A stretch of DNA of 64,000 nt from assembly GCA_019925105.1 (NCBI GenBank), contig JAHGAU010000014.1:558001-622000 (forward strand), read 5' to 3'. The translations under genes and the position numbers were made by a program. The first letter of the stretch is position 1. Each line of letters starts with the position of its first letter. Shown here one piece after another: positions 21,867 to 31,873 of the stretch. Below the pieces are notes generated by a model that had not been told where the DNA came from, did not search any database, and saw only the letters and a program-made list of their open reading frames with translations. This DNA is from Niebla homalea. Lineage: Eukaryota; Ascomycota; Lecanoromycetes; Lecanorales; Ramalinaceae.

Positions 21867-24761
21867 ATGCCCAAAAAGAAGGGAGGGAGCTTGCACAACA
21901 ATCGCCATGAGAACGGTGTCGTCGCCCCAGGTAAGAGAGTAACCAAGCAAAGGTCCAATGGCCATCTCAACGGGACCGTTGACCTTCCTCCCACCGCCAA
22001 CGGCCAGCCCAGCCATCCGTCAACCGCTGGCCGTACGACTCCGCCGGTTCCAGAAAAGCGCCCAAACGGTCAGCCGCCAAACGTAAAAGATGGCTACCCT
22101 CCCACGTCACACCAACACCATGATACCAAGGAGAACGGGACAATCAACCCATCGGCAGGTCTACCTGGCCATGTCGGGCAAGCAAATGGCACTCTATGCG
22201 CTACCACCTCCACTCCTGATCCGGCCGCCCTTTCAACCTCCGCGGCACGGAAGGACAACGTTTTCAGCCTGGCGATGACCATTCTACGGTCTTGCCCGCT
22301 CGGTGATACTCTGACCATCCTGATCATCCTCCTCTCGATTCCATCAACGGTGCTAACGCTCATCAACACTCTTTTCGCTATGCTTACATTCATGCCGCCA
22401 GCCGGCTCCTTCTTCTCGCTACCACACACCTTTAACGATATCTTTCAAGGCTCTGGTGGTACTCCATCGATGGCTACTATCGTTATCACGGATATCTTGG
22501 GGCTGATACTATGGCTTATGGCATGGACGCCAGTACAGGCTCTTGCCATTGAGTATACTCAAGCTGTCGTAGCTGCAACACTGGGAGGGGGCAATGCAAG
22601 CAAGAAGACAGGTTATGATAGCACTCTACTCTGCATGGCGATCGTCACTCTGCGTCACGTCTCGAGTCGTGGATGGACTCCTACAAGCATACTGGGATTC
22701 GACTGGTCGGCCATCTTGTCGAAAATACCTTATGTGTCCGATCGACCTCAGTCTTTCATTCCTGTTCCAACTAACGATTTTCTTTTGTCCGACCCAAAAA
22801 ACGGATGGGCCTGGTTCCGCATACTCATCGCTTTGCACATACTGATTCAGGGTCTTGTCCATGTTGCAAGGAGATGGTACCAAAAGCGGGACTATTTTCA
22901 ACCAACATCACTCAGTAAGAAGACAGACCCAGAAGCTGGAGGCACCTCCTCCATCCGATCCCTACCGAACACGGTTGGTGAAGCAAATACACATAACAGC
23001 ACCAGCGCACTGTCAAATGCAACCTCCAAAACCTCACTTGTAATGGCCAAAGACACGCGTGAAAAGGCTTCCAGTGGGAAAAAGAAACGGAAGCAGGCCA
23101 CCCTTGTGCGCACCCAGCAGCCTTTGTGGGCGGCTTTTGCGGCAACAAAGGTGACCATTCTGCGTGAATATGAGCAGACGCACTCACTTTCGGACATGAG
23201 TGTTTCCAATGCCAAGGACGCCAATGATCTTGGAGATGCTTCGTTTGAGGACTTAGACGACCGCGTGTGGATCTCAGAGGTCCAAGCAGACAGCTTCACA
23301 TTCAATGCGACGTATAGCACTGCTCTTCCCCAGACGACTGACAGTGGTAAGGCCGAAGCTTCTGCGGGCGTCGACCGATCCAAGCCTTTCTACGTGCGAG
23401 TCAATAACACCGACTGGACTTCAACCAAGATCCTGAGGCAGAACCAAGGCGAAAACTTAGCCAATGCATGGTCGGGTGTGGTCTTTGGACTGAGCCCTTC
23501 CTCGAGCTACAGATGCAGCCTTGTTTTGAGCGAGGACGACGAGATTGTCTTTTCTGCCATCGTGACAACCTCTCCCCCGCTCATGGACGACAGTGAAAGC
23601 ACCTCTGTGTCGCCAGAAGTTTCTCATGGATCACACCGATTGTCTTCGCCCACTTCTCCAACGACAACCCTCAAGAAGACAATACGTACGTTTCAGGCCA
23701 ATCTCAATGACTCACTCGCTCGCCAGAAGCGAAGCAAGAAAGAATCCAAAGCCAATGGGACTGCAATCAAAAGAGACATTGACGTCTTCAGCACCAGGAT
23801 TAACAAATTGGCGAGCGAGGACAGGTCTCACACCAATCGTCATCTACAATGGAATCAACACATGAAGCAAGCCGACGAAGCGATTACATCAATTGAAGAG
23901 GAGATCGAGGCATTTGGCGATCCTCCCAACGATGAGCTGAACATCGCTAGGGAGAAGAAAGGCAACTGGGAGGAGACCAAACAAATCCAGCATTCCACCG
24001 AAACCGCGTTGCTTCGCGGGAAGGGGGCGGCTCAGAGAGAAAAGATCTCGGTCCAGAACGAGGCCCAATCTGCTCAGCAGAAGAGGGAACGCTTGCTCAC
24101 GCGCAGGACCAAATTGCAGGATCAGTACGAGAAGCTCGAGTCAGTGACTGCAGAGGGTCTCAGCGATAGGGAGCGTAAGAATTCTGAGCAAGCAGCCAAA
24201 GACCTTCAACGCGCCCAAATCGACCGCGATCTTCAAGAACGAATGGCAAGCTTCACGCAGAGTTTCCATGAATCACAATACTCCATAGGCCATGTGATGT
24301 CACAAGCCCAGCTTCTCGAGAATGCCTTCCAAGAGCAGCAACTGATTGTCTCTCGACCACCAAATCCCGAAGAACGTCCACTTACGCCTGAAGGTGACCT
24401 GCCTGGTGAGAACCCGCAAAAGGCTGCTGCGAACGCCTTCCGCTTCCCAACTTTTGGGACTCCTGAATCCACCGGCGGCGGCCTTCTAGGCCATTCAGGT
24501 TCTTCCAGCCAAGCCAATGCTCGGCCGCGATCGACGTCTCATCTTTCAGGCAACAGCAACTATGTGGACTTTGAGGACCAAGATCCTGCGCCTCCAATGC
24601 CATCCAGAGCTGTCGAAGCGATCCGTGGTAGAAACAGGAACAAGTCGGGCGGAAGTGCTGGCGGCAGCTCTGGCAGCAACAGCCATCCTGCAAGTCCAGT
24701 CGTCGGACACCACGTGCTAGACAGTCCAGTAGGTAAGAGAAGCCCGGTCTGGAATCAGTAG
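21867..24761 (+). CDS. acrB: AcrB-like ubiquitination-network membrane protein
   Basis: This is a single-exon gene of 964 residues. The start MPKKKGGSLHNNR and the early PGKRVTKQRSNGHLNG match remembered fungal AcrB proteins; an upstream frame extension begins at GTG, so the ATG at 21867 is preferred. Aspergillus acrB was found through acriflavine sensitivity and works in the CreB/CreC/CreD/HulA ubiquitination network controlling transporters and carbon catabolite repression. Three hydrophobic regions are visible, about residues 147-180, 203-228 and 313-335. A compact beta-rich stretch (about 520-585, YVRVNNTDWTS to SAIVTTSPP) may be an FN3-like fold. A long charged coiled-coil region covers roughly residues 620-825 (KRDIDVFSTRINKLASED and beyond), and the C-terminus is Ser/Gly/Pro-rich. 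Function here is inferred from the family. Confidence 0.85.
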   Translation: MPKKKGGSLHNNRHENGVVAPGKRVTKQRSNGHLNGTVDLPPTANGQPSHPSTAGRTTPPVPEKRPNGQPPNVKDGYPPTSHQHHDTKENGTINPSAGLPGHVGQANGTLCATTSTPDPAALSTSAARKDNVFSLAMTILRSCPLGDTLTILIILLSIPSTVLTLINTLFAMLTFMPPAGSFFSLPHTFNDIFQGSGGTPSMATIVITDILGLILWLMAWTPVQALAIEYTQAVVAATLGGGNASKKTGYDSTLLCMAIVTLRHVSSRGWTPTSILGFDWSAILSKIPYVSDRPQSFIPVPTNDFLLSDPKNGWAWFRILIALHILIQGLVHVARRWYQKRDYFQPTSLSKKTDPEAGGTSSIRSLPNTVGEANTHNSTSALSNATSKTSLVMAKDTREKASSGKKKRKQATLVRTQQPLWAAFAATKVTILREYEQTHSLSDMSVSNAKDANDLGDASFEDLDDRVWISEVQADSFTFNATYSTALPQTTDSGKAEASAGVDRSKPFYVRVNNTDWTSTKILRQNQGENLANAWSGVVFGLSPSSSYRCSLVLSEDDEIVFSAIVTTSPPLMDDSESTSVSPEVSHGSHRLSSPTSPTTTLKKTIRTFQANLNDSLARQKRSKKESKANGTAIKRDIDVFSTRINKLASEDRSHTNRHLQWNQHMKQADEAITSIEEEIEAFGDPPNDELNIAREKKGNWEETKQIQHSTETALLRGKGAAQREKISVQNEAQSAQQKRERLLTRRTKLQDQYEKLESVTAEGLSDRERKNSEQAAKDLQRAQIDRDLQERMASFTQSFHESQYSIGHVMSQAQLLENAFQEQQLIVSRPPNPEERPLTPEGDLPGENPQKAAANAFRFPTFGTPESTGGGLLGHSGSSSQANARPRSTSHLSGNSNYVDFEDQDPAPPMPSRAVEAIRGRNRNKSGGSAGGSSGSNSHPASPVVGHHVLDSPVGKRSPVWNQ

Positions 24762-25179
24762 ACGAAGTCGGTCGGTCGGTTGGTTGGTTGCATCCGTTGG
24801 TTGGAAGAACGAGCAGTAGGTATCACCAGTTGCATTCTTTCAAGATTATATCAAAGACGTGCATTCCTCTACTATTTCCTTCGCCTATTGCAACCCATTC
24901 TTCCATTTGGGTCGTTGTAGATATTGAAGCCGTGATCAAGCTGAATTGCTAAGGTGAGAGTTCCGTCACCGTCCCGTGATGACCTTTATCGCGCCTTCCA
25001 GAAAATGAAATTGCATCTCAGTCTTGGCAACAGCATCGACCTCCTCATCTACAGAATATTCTCGGTATTGTATTGTCGCTTCCTCATGTCAACGTCCCCA
25101 GAGCGCCTCGCTCGATGCTGCCCCTGTGAAGCCTCCCAGCAGCACTTTTGAGGCATTGCGCTTTCCTATTCTGCCCATT
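24762..25179. other. intergenic with a short GGTC/GGTT repeat
   Basis: A tetranucleotide run (GTCG then TTGG units) lies at 24767-24790, just after the acrB stop, presumably in its 3' untranslated region. The frame of the following gene is open back to 25024, but only from a TTG. Confidence 0.5.
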
Positions 25180-26601
25180 ATGCCCCAAAAGGCTCAGCAT
25201 CTTCCCCAGGAGCGAGATACTGTGAATAAAGGCAAATTTGGTGCCATATTCTCGCGTCTGCCACAGGAGAGTCCACAGCGTCTTTTTAAGCAATCTATTC
25301 CAAATCTTAGAAATCCATTCCACTCCAATCGCTCGCTCGAGTTCACTTTCATCAAAGACCTTGTGAGGTCACCCCTGCAGGTGGTACAGCCAAATGATCT
25401 TGCTAAGCCCTCAGATGACGGAGGAGGAACGATAGACCAATGCGAGGGCGGTTTGCGACCTGCGCCTCTACCCACCGCACTGGAGCTGCAGGCAATACAA
25501 GGGCAAAATTCGCAGTACTCGAGTCATTCAAGCTTCGTCTCACTTACGCCAGACAACGGTGACTTGTCCAACCAATCCAGCTTTCTGACGACAATTATAC
25601 CGACAGCGACACACTTGAACCCTTTAGCAGGTCAAGACGCGAATGGTAATTACGACGAAGGCATGGGCCAAAAGGCATCAAGCATCCGCAGGAAGCCCAT
25701 CAAGGCTGAACAAAGACTGAAACTCGATGATTTCTCCCACTCACCGCCCAAGGCCCTCGAAGTCTCAGAGCAACCAAGCCCTGTAGAGGCAGATCCTCCG
25801 CAGCCTCTTCGCAAACGTCCTAGCTCTATACAAGTGCCGGTCCCGCGTCGACGATCGTCGCTCACTGCATTGCATCTAGAGACTTCGGACTTCAACAGGC
25901 CTCTATCGCAGCAGGACACGTTGAAGCACCGCGCAAGTACTCTTACCAGTACTTACCGACAAGACCAGAGATCGCCGACGGACACCGTCACGCCTGTCGA
26001 CAGGGTGGTCTCTCGTGACCGACTTTCTCCTCCCGTTTTGTCGCCAACCGCTACCAACCGAACCTCAGTGGCATCACAGCAAAGTGCCTCACAACCGAGC
26101 CCAGGACTGAGACCAGGCATGTTCCCAAAGACCTTTGTGGATGGCGCCGGTCCGACTCTTGTGCCGCAGCCAGCAATCACAGAGATACAGCGGGATTGCT
26201 ACATACGACATGCGAGGATGAGGGAGGATGCGAACAAGCACTATCATACGCCTTGTATGACATGCGGGGATGTCGACGACCAAGTATACCAAATATGCAC
26301 ATTTTGTTTTCTTCGCATGTGCAAGAAGTGCTATACCGAGTTTGATATGAATGGAAGAGTTTTGAGGCTGCCGATGGTGTGGACAAAGGAAACTCAAGTC
26401 AAGTCGCCAAAACATCGTATCGGAACCACCAAGGCGGCAGAGGAGAACTCTCCACCATTTCACATGTTGGAAAAGCAATTGCGAAAGTCTTCGGTTCAGG
26501 ACTTTGGCAAGGATGAGGCGGGAGACATGGTCGAAGACTCCACGGTAGAAGTGAAGGGTGCTATAATTACTGCACTAGGGGCCCCAGTGGTTGGGCTCTG
26601 A
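25180..26601 (+). CDS. uncharacterised protein with C-terminal CxxC cluster
   Basis: Reading from the first in-frame ATG gives 473 residues. The frame is open upstream to 25024 without an ATG, so an unseen 5' exon is possible. Most of the protein is low-complexity and Ser/Pro/Arg-rich (for example KRPSSIQVPVPRRRSS), with possible phosphosites. Near the C-terminus, after the HARMREDANKHYHTP segment, comes a cluster of three CxxC pairs: CMTC, then CTFC 12 residues on, then CKKC four residues later. This spacing should bind at least one zinc ion. I recall similar short Cys clusters in uncharacterised fungal proteins, but cannot name a family. DNA, protein or lipid binding cannot be told apart from sequence. 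Confidence 0.72.
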   Translation: MPQKAQHLPQERDTVNKGKFGAIFSRLPQESPQRLFKQSIPNLRNPFHSNRSLEFTFIKDLVRSPLQVVQPNDLAKPSDDGGGTIDQCEGGLRPAPLPTALELQAIQGQNSQYSSHSSFVSLTPDNGDLSNQSSFLTTIIPTATHLNPLAGQDANGNYDEGMGQKASSIRRKPIKAEQRLKLDDFSHSPPKALEVSEQPSPVEADPPQPLRKRPSSIQVPVPRRRSSLTALHLETSDFNRPLSQQDTLKHRASTLTSTYRQDQRSPTDTVTPVDRVVSRDRLSPPVLSPTATNRTSVASQQSASQPSPGLRPGMFPKTFVDGAGPTLVPQPAITEIQRDCYIRHARMREDANKHYHTPCMTCGDVDDQVYQICTFCFLRMCKKCYTEFDMNGRVLRLPMVWTKETQVKSPKHRIGTTKAAEENSPPFHMLEKQLRKSSVQDFGKDEAGDMVEDSTVEVKGAIITALGAPVVGL

Positions 26602-26846
26602 TATTGTTTGACCGTATCACATCGCATGGCTGGATTAAGACAAGAGCTATTTGCTAGCGCCGTCAGTTTTGAAGAGCGTTATAGAATCATTTGCATCATA
26701 GACACTGAGCCTACCGCATTCATTATTCGCAAAAGTATTTTGAAGCCCTACGTTCATCATGCCACTTCAGGTAAGCCTATGTCAATTTCACCTCTAGGGG
26801 ACCTTTTGCCATGTTACAAGGGCGCCAGTTCGATTATCTCCCACCC
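26602..26846. other. convergent intergenic region
   Basis: This short interval separates two converging genes. No feature was recognised. Confidence 0.35.
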
Positions 26847-27917
26847 CTAAGCCACAGTCCCCTTTCCTTCCTCCTCTCCCCCTCCCAAAACCCCTCCCAC
26901 CCACTGCCGATACCTAAACACCTCCCCCCTCTCCCTGCCCCCCTGACCAAACGCCTTCCTCCCCACAAACCCCTCCACCGCCATATTCACCTCCCTCTCA
27001 GTCAAATCCTCCCCTCCGCCCGTATTCACCACACTATCCCTCAAGCCCGCCCAATCCACCTCCCCGCAATCCCGCTCATCGAACGCACCAAACGCATTCA
27101 ACAATTCCTCCTGGCTCGAGAACTGCGTCAACACCCCAGCCAGCTGACCCAGAAACTGCGCCAGCGGCAACGTCTGCGGCGAGCCCGGCGGGAAGAAGGG
27201 GGTGATATCGCTGGGGCCCGAGGGCAGACCGAGATCAGCCAGTTGGGCGGAGACGTCGGCGCGGGTGACCTGGCCGGTGGAGGAGCGATCGAGGAGGGAG
27301 AAGGTTTGCCGGAGTTGGTGGAGGAGGGTGGGGGGCAGGGAGGATAAGGAGGAGGAGGAGGGAGGCACGTGATTTTGGGGTAGTCTTTGCTGCTACTGCT
27401 GCCGCTGGTGGCTGTTCTAGGGGAGAAGAGCGGGGCGGGAGGTTGCGCTGGCGGCGGCGGCGGCGGCAGCTGGGTCGTGGATGCTGCTACTACTGCTGGA
27501 ATGGCTGTTGCGGTGGAGGAGGAGGAACTACTTCGCGTGGGCGATCGGGAGAGGGTGCGGCTCCCTGCTGCTGCTGACGATGGCGTGAGGCCCCGGGGAG
27601 TCCAAGCAGGGGAAGGTGTGTCGCCGCTGGTGGAGGTGACAGGGGTGGATGCCGTTTGGAGCTTCGATGGCGAGGTGAGGAGGGGTTGGTGCGGTTTGGT
27701 AGGGGAGGCTGTGGGAGTGATGGGCCGGGAGCTGGGAGATCGGCCGGGAGAAGAAGCCCGATATGATTGTGAAGCTGGAGATTCGGGGCGGCGAAAGGGT
27801 GAGGTGCGCGGTGATCCGATTGAGAGGGGGGAGGGCTTGTAGGCTTGTGGTTGTGGAAGAGACTAGAAGACGGTTAGTCAAGGTGAAGAGTTCTGGGGTA
27901 AATGCGTTTTTTACCAT
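26847..27917 (-). CDS. myosin regulatory-light-chain-like EF-hand protein
   Basis: The minus-strand model has an initial coding exon consisting only of ATG (27915-27917), then 27494-27862 and 26847-27395, giving 306 residues. Intron 1 is 52 nt (GTAAAA, branch-like CTAAC, acceptor CTTCTAG) and leads straight into SLPQPQAYKPSPLSIGSPRT. The second exon is disordered and Ser/Pro-rich (SPAWTPRGLTPSS). Intron 2 (about 27396-27493, GTAGTA to CAGTAG) is the least sure border. The third exon holds the EF-hand part: LLHQLRQTFSLLDRSSTGQV with one near-canonical loop (DRSSTGQVTRAD), then LLNAFGAFDERDCGEVDWAG, whose loop lacks key ligands. It ends FRYRQWVGGVLGG. The shape suits an Rlc1-type light chain acting in the actomyosin ring, but another calmodulin-like role cannot be excluded. 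Confidence 0.7.
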
Positions 27918-28344
27918 ATCTGCAGGGGGTTTTTGGATGGGGATGGTCAAATCAAGATGTGGTACAGAGTATTGATTTTGTATTGCTAAAAGCTTTTGGT
28001 AGAAGGAGGGAAGATTGGAGTAAACAATGCCAAGACGGGAAATAGTTCTATGTATTATAATCCCTGTTGCAGATCCTCGCAAGGGTCCCACATGGCATTT
28101 CTAGAACCCCTCGATCATTCACAATAGCAAAGACCATTGCTACCAGTGATGCCAGACATGAGATACTAACAGAAATGGCCGCATCATATCCCTGGAAAAG
28201 TACTGAGCTTTTCCCTGAGCTTCAGGCTTCTTCGCACGGCTTGAAAGTTTACTGGTGACATGTAAGGTCGTGGGTTCCAATACCCTTTGCGGCACCTGGG
28301 CCTTCAATCGTTCTTCCTTCTCCGTCCTCTCTACCAGTGCAAGA
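27918..28344. promoter_or_regulatory. divergent promoter region
   Basis: This 427-nt interval lies between the start codons of the EF-hand gene (minus) and the Afi1 gene (plus) and must serve both. No specific site can be named. Confidence 0.4.
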
Positions 28345-30828
28345 ATGACTTCAATATTGTCGTATCGACCGTCAACCAGTGGTACAACGACTAGTTCCAA
28401 TGGCATCAATCGTCAGGCTTCCTTGTCCTCTTTTCCGTCAACCAGAGTCCCTTCCAGTCATTCCAATCGCCCATTTCCTCCCCTCGACAAGGCGCCCCCA
28501 GTCCCGAAACGCTCTTCGACAGATAGCTATACCACTCGATCCACTCGATCCTCTCTCAAGCATACTCCTCCACGCCACGCTAATACAAGATCTCCGCGGA
28601 AACTAAGATCACAGTACCCTGCCGATTCAAGGGACCAACATGTCGAATACATTCTTGTGGCGTCGTTCGATATCAACGAAGGATGTGTGATGGAGCATCA
28701 GTATCCAACTGCGATCAGTGGCGATGAGCAGATGCTTGCTGAGCTCATGTTACCAGACCAAGCCCATGCGAGAAAAGAGGATTGGACCATTTTTTTTCTG
28801 CACAAAGACACTGGTGAAGGAGAGGAAGGAGCAGACAGCCAGGATCCACCAGACCCTTCCAAACCCAACATGCATCAAGAAGACGGTGATGCTGGCGACA
28901 ACCCGGGCGCGACCGAGGAGCAAGACCTAGAGGGAGGAGAGGGGCCGCCTTTGATTTACGTTCTCAACCTCGTGAATACCAAGCATGACTCCAACGCTAA
29001 AAGGTTTGCCGGATTGTTATAATGTTTCATGGAATATAGACTAAAGAGAAGTTTAGAGGAGCTGTTGTGAGAGCAATGGCGATCTGTACACGACATTCAT
29101 TTCTACATATATACAAAGTCAGCTATTGCCGTATATTGGTACATGAGGCCTAAGCTAATTGAACTTCAGCCTTTACTCCTATTAGCTCTTGAAGAGTATT
29201 ATAAGTCTCCGGTGCCGGAAACGCTGGAAACGCTTTATAATGCCGTGAATTCGATGGACTTGTCACTAATGCCCCGATTATCAATGCTCGAAAAGACCAT
29301 CTTACTCGCCAGCGATACAAAGGACCTGTTCATTGAGAAATTTGATCAGATGATTCAACAAGATATGGCTCCCGAATCGAACAGCTCCATATCTTCGCCA
29401 GACTCGCCTCAAAAATCCAACAATGATACGACTGCCCCGCGGACAAAGCAAACGGTTCCACGAGACACACACGAATTCGAATGTAAGGTCATGTATAATT
29501 TGGTGCCAGTACCAATCAAAGTCCCCACCGCTATCTCGCCAGAAACTGTTGGCGACTTCTCATTAATCAAGTTAATTCAAACCTTCTCTCACATGCACAC
29601 CACACAGCCGCAACCCTTCGCATTACATTCCCACCTCACCACAAGCGGCGCCTTTACACATCCCATCATCGTTCTCATCAACGCCATCCTGACGCAAAAG
29701 AGGGTTATCTTCCTAGGGCACAACAGACCGTCTGGTGAGGTCGCAGAGGCTGTGTTGGCAGCATGTGCCCTAGCATCAGGAGGCATTCTCAGGGGCTTTA
29801 CACGCCACGCGTTTCCCTACACAGATCTTTCCAAGATTGACGACCTTCTGAATGTACCGGGTTTCATTGCAGGTGTGACCAATCCCACGTTCGCCCTTCA
29901 TCCTGAATGGTGGGACCTCCTGTGTGATCTTCCCACTGGTCGTATGAAGATAAGCTCGAGGATAGAAGCAGCCCCCGTCACGGCTGGCCTTCATAACTTC
30001 CAGCAGCAGAACCCAACCTTTGCCCTGAGTCCAACAGGTCTCGGTGGTAAAGAATCCGCAAGTAATGACGCTACAGGTGACATGGCGTTCATGGAAGCAG
30101 TGTCAACCAGTATAGCTTCACGGCACGGGGAGTCAGTGATCCGTGCTAAGTTCCGCGATCTGATTCATAAATTCACTCGAATATCTGCAGCACTTGAGGA
30201 ATCTGTATACGGCGCATCGGCTCTGTACATTGGCGCTGCGGAGGCTGACGGTGGCGAGCATGGCGTCGTCGGGCATGGATTTGTCTGGCCGGACGATGCA
30301 GCCAGATCTCGAGAGCTCGGGGCCAACGTCTGGCGTATTGAGGGCTGGCGAAATACGCGGAGCTACTATTCTTTGATCCAAGATCTGGCGGCGTTGTGGG
30401 AGCGTAAGCCCATTCGATCCATTGACCTTGCGCATCAGCACGACCGGCTGCGGAGTCAGAAGATGAGTCATGATGCTAGTGGAGCGATCTATCTAGCTCT
30501 CGCAGCTTCTGTTCAAACCTACGATGAGGTGTGTCAGCTCTTGACGGTCATGCCAGAGAGTAATGGAGGACTCTTCCACGTCAGTCTTGGGCTATTTCAC
30601 CCTGACGTTAGGGTGAGACTGGCTGCAGTCGAGCTTCTGGACCGCATGATCGAGCACGAAGCGGGTCGGCATTTCTGGGCGCACCTGGGACGCTTTGCAA
30701 AGCTTGCATATGATCGTTCCAAGAAAGAGAGCCAGAAGAGATTGGAGCAAGAAAGCCCGACATCTGAGAACGACGACGGCTTGAGGCTCGAATCGGCTCG
30801 TGTCAGGACAGGCATGCGTGCCAACTAG
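28345..30828 (+). CDS. AFI1: Arf3-interacting DENN-type protein Afi1
   Basis: Afi1 docks the Arf3/Arf6-type GTPase in polarised vesicle traffic and is built on a divergent DENN architecture. Three exons (28345-29003, 29057-29117, 29170-30828) give 792 residues. The 61-nt middle exon reads [20 protein letters not shown]; its flanking introns are 53 and 52 nt (GTTTGC to TTTAG, GTCAGC to TTCAG). The docking domain starts near residue 95 with [20 protein letters not shown], and [17 protein letters not shown] is the u-DENN-like signature. The later core includes [19 protein letters not shown]-like strands ([20 protein letters not shown]) and a C-terminal helical region ending in basic residues. 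An N-terminal Ser/Arg-rich tail of 90 residues precedes the domain. ATG at 28345 is the first in frame; the apparent extension to 28255 begins at GTG. Confidence 0.9.
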
Positions 30829-31111
30829 TCAGCCCACGCTGCTCTGGTCGTGGCTAATGGGATGCTCTAACTTTTGCATTAACGATTGTTGCCTTTGATT
30901 GGAGGGGTGAATGGTGTGCTTGGAAGCAATTAGAATGTGGAATGTATTGGCTATAAGCTCGTCTGGCTCAGGCCGGATGAGCTCTGAATATGTATGAATG
31001 GTAGAAAGATAGATGATACCCCCCCCCCCCAACCAAATTGGAGATAGAAGAAACGCCTCGCTCTGCAGACTCAAACATCTGAGTCCATTTGGTTCATTCG
31101 AACCTCTGTCC
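30829..31111. other. convergent intergenic region with poly-C run
   Basis: The genes on either side converge here. A run of about 12 C lies at 31020-31031. Nothing else was recognised. Confidence 0.45.
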
Positions 31112-31735
31112 TCACTTCTTCCCTCCCGTCCCCTTCTTCCCTTTCACCTTCCCATCCGCCTCCGCGTCAACGACCACCTCCCCTTCCCTCCCATACCCAC
31201 TAATCAAATCCATCAAGTTATCCCCCTCATCATCCCCCCCCCTCTGCCCCTTGGTCACCCTCGCATCCTCCCCCACAGGCAGCTGTTCCTCCTCCCTCGT
31301 CTCCCCATCCACATCCTGCACCTCCTCCGTGCGACTGGCATCCCACCCCCGCCCAAACTTGGCTCGGAAAGCCCGCAACCTCCCGGCCTCGTCGGCTTCC
31401 ACGTTGAGCAGCTTCTGGCTCGACGGGTTCCAGAGCGGGGCGTTCCGGGTATCCTTGGTGGTGCGGTAGACGGGGGTCGGGGAGGTGGTGCGTTGGGTGT
31501 AGGTGCTGCCGTCCGAGAGGGTGACGAGTTGGGTGAAGGTGTAGGGGCGGCGGGGGCGGCGGATGAGGGTCGCGTGCCGGATTTGTTGTTGGTGGTGGGA
31601 GGGTGGTTTGAGGAGGGTGGTGGGGGATCTGAGGAGGAGGAAGGGGGGTAAGAGTTGTGGGACATTTTTTTTTTTTTTGGGAGGTGGTGGAGTGGGAGAG
31701 GTTGTGTGGTTGCGGAGGATGGGTGGTTTTTGCAA
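31112..31735 (-). CDS. MRPL36: mitochondrial large-subunit ribosomal protein bL31m
   Basis: bL31m (Mrpl36 in yeast) is part of the mitochondrial 54S subunit. The conserved core reads RHATLIRRPRRPYTFTQLV, then LSDGSTYTQRTTSP, then STKDTRN-like TTKDTRNAPLWNPS, followed by GRLRAFRAKFGRGWD. The core is preceded by a hydrophobic and basic segment (PPFLLLRSPTTLL) suited to a presequence. A long acidic and Gly/Lys-rich C-terminal extension follows. The odd feature is the start: the frame is open from a TTG at 31735 but has no ATG before the core. The nearest ATG (31665) is one base out of frame and sits just beyond a run of T on the plus strand (31666-31678). A short upstream exon, a non-ATG start or a homopolymer error would each explain this, so the given 5' limit is only the open frame. 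Confidence 0.82.
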   Translation of the reverse strand: MQKPPILRNHTTSPTPPPPKKKKNVPQLLPPFLLLRSPTTLLKPPSHHQQQIRHATLIRRPRRPYTFTQLVTLSDGSTYTQRTTSPTPVYRTTKDTRNAPLWNPSSQKLLNVEADEAGRLRAFRAKFGRGWDASRTEEVQDVDGETREEEQLPVGEDARVTKGQRGGDDEGDNLMDLISGYGREGEVVVDAEADGKVKGKKGTGGKK

Positions 31736-31873
31736 GCTTCAAAAAGAAATTAAATCTCGTTCTTCCGCCACTTCTACAACGTCAACGTTATTCACAGATA
31801 TGAGCCTTACCCCAAATCAGCTGTATTTTATTTACAGTACCATGATCGAGAGGTCTAGATCATTCGCCATGTG
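31736..31873. promoter_or_regulatory. short divergent promoter
   Basis: Only about 140-210 nt separate the bL31m gene from the flavin-reductase-like gene. Both products have presequence-like N-termini, so shared control of two mitochondrial genes is plausible. Confidence 0.4.

Noticed and set aside
28262..28280. tRNA T-arm-like sequence (GTGGGTTCCAATACCC)
   Set aside because: No matching acceptor stem, D-arm or anticodon arm upstream; it lies just before the Afi1 start codon.
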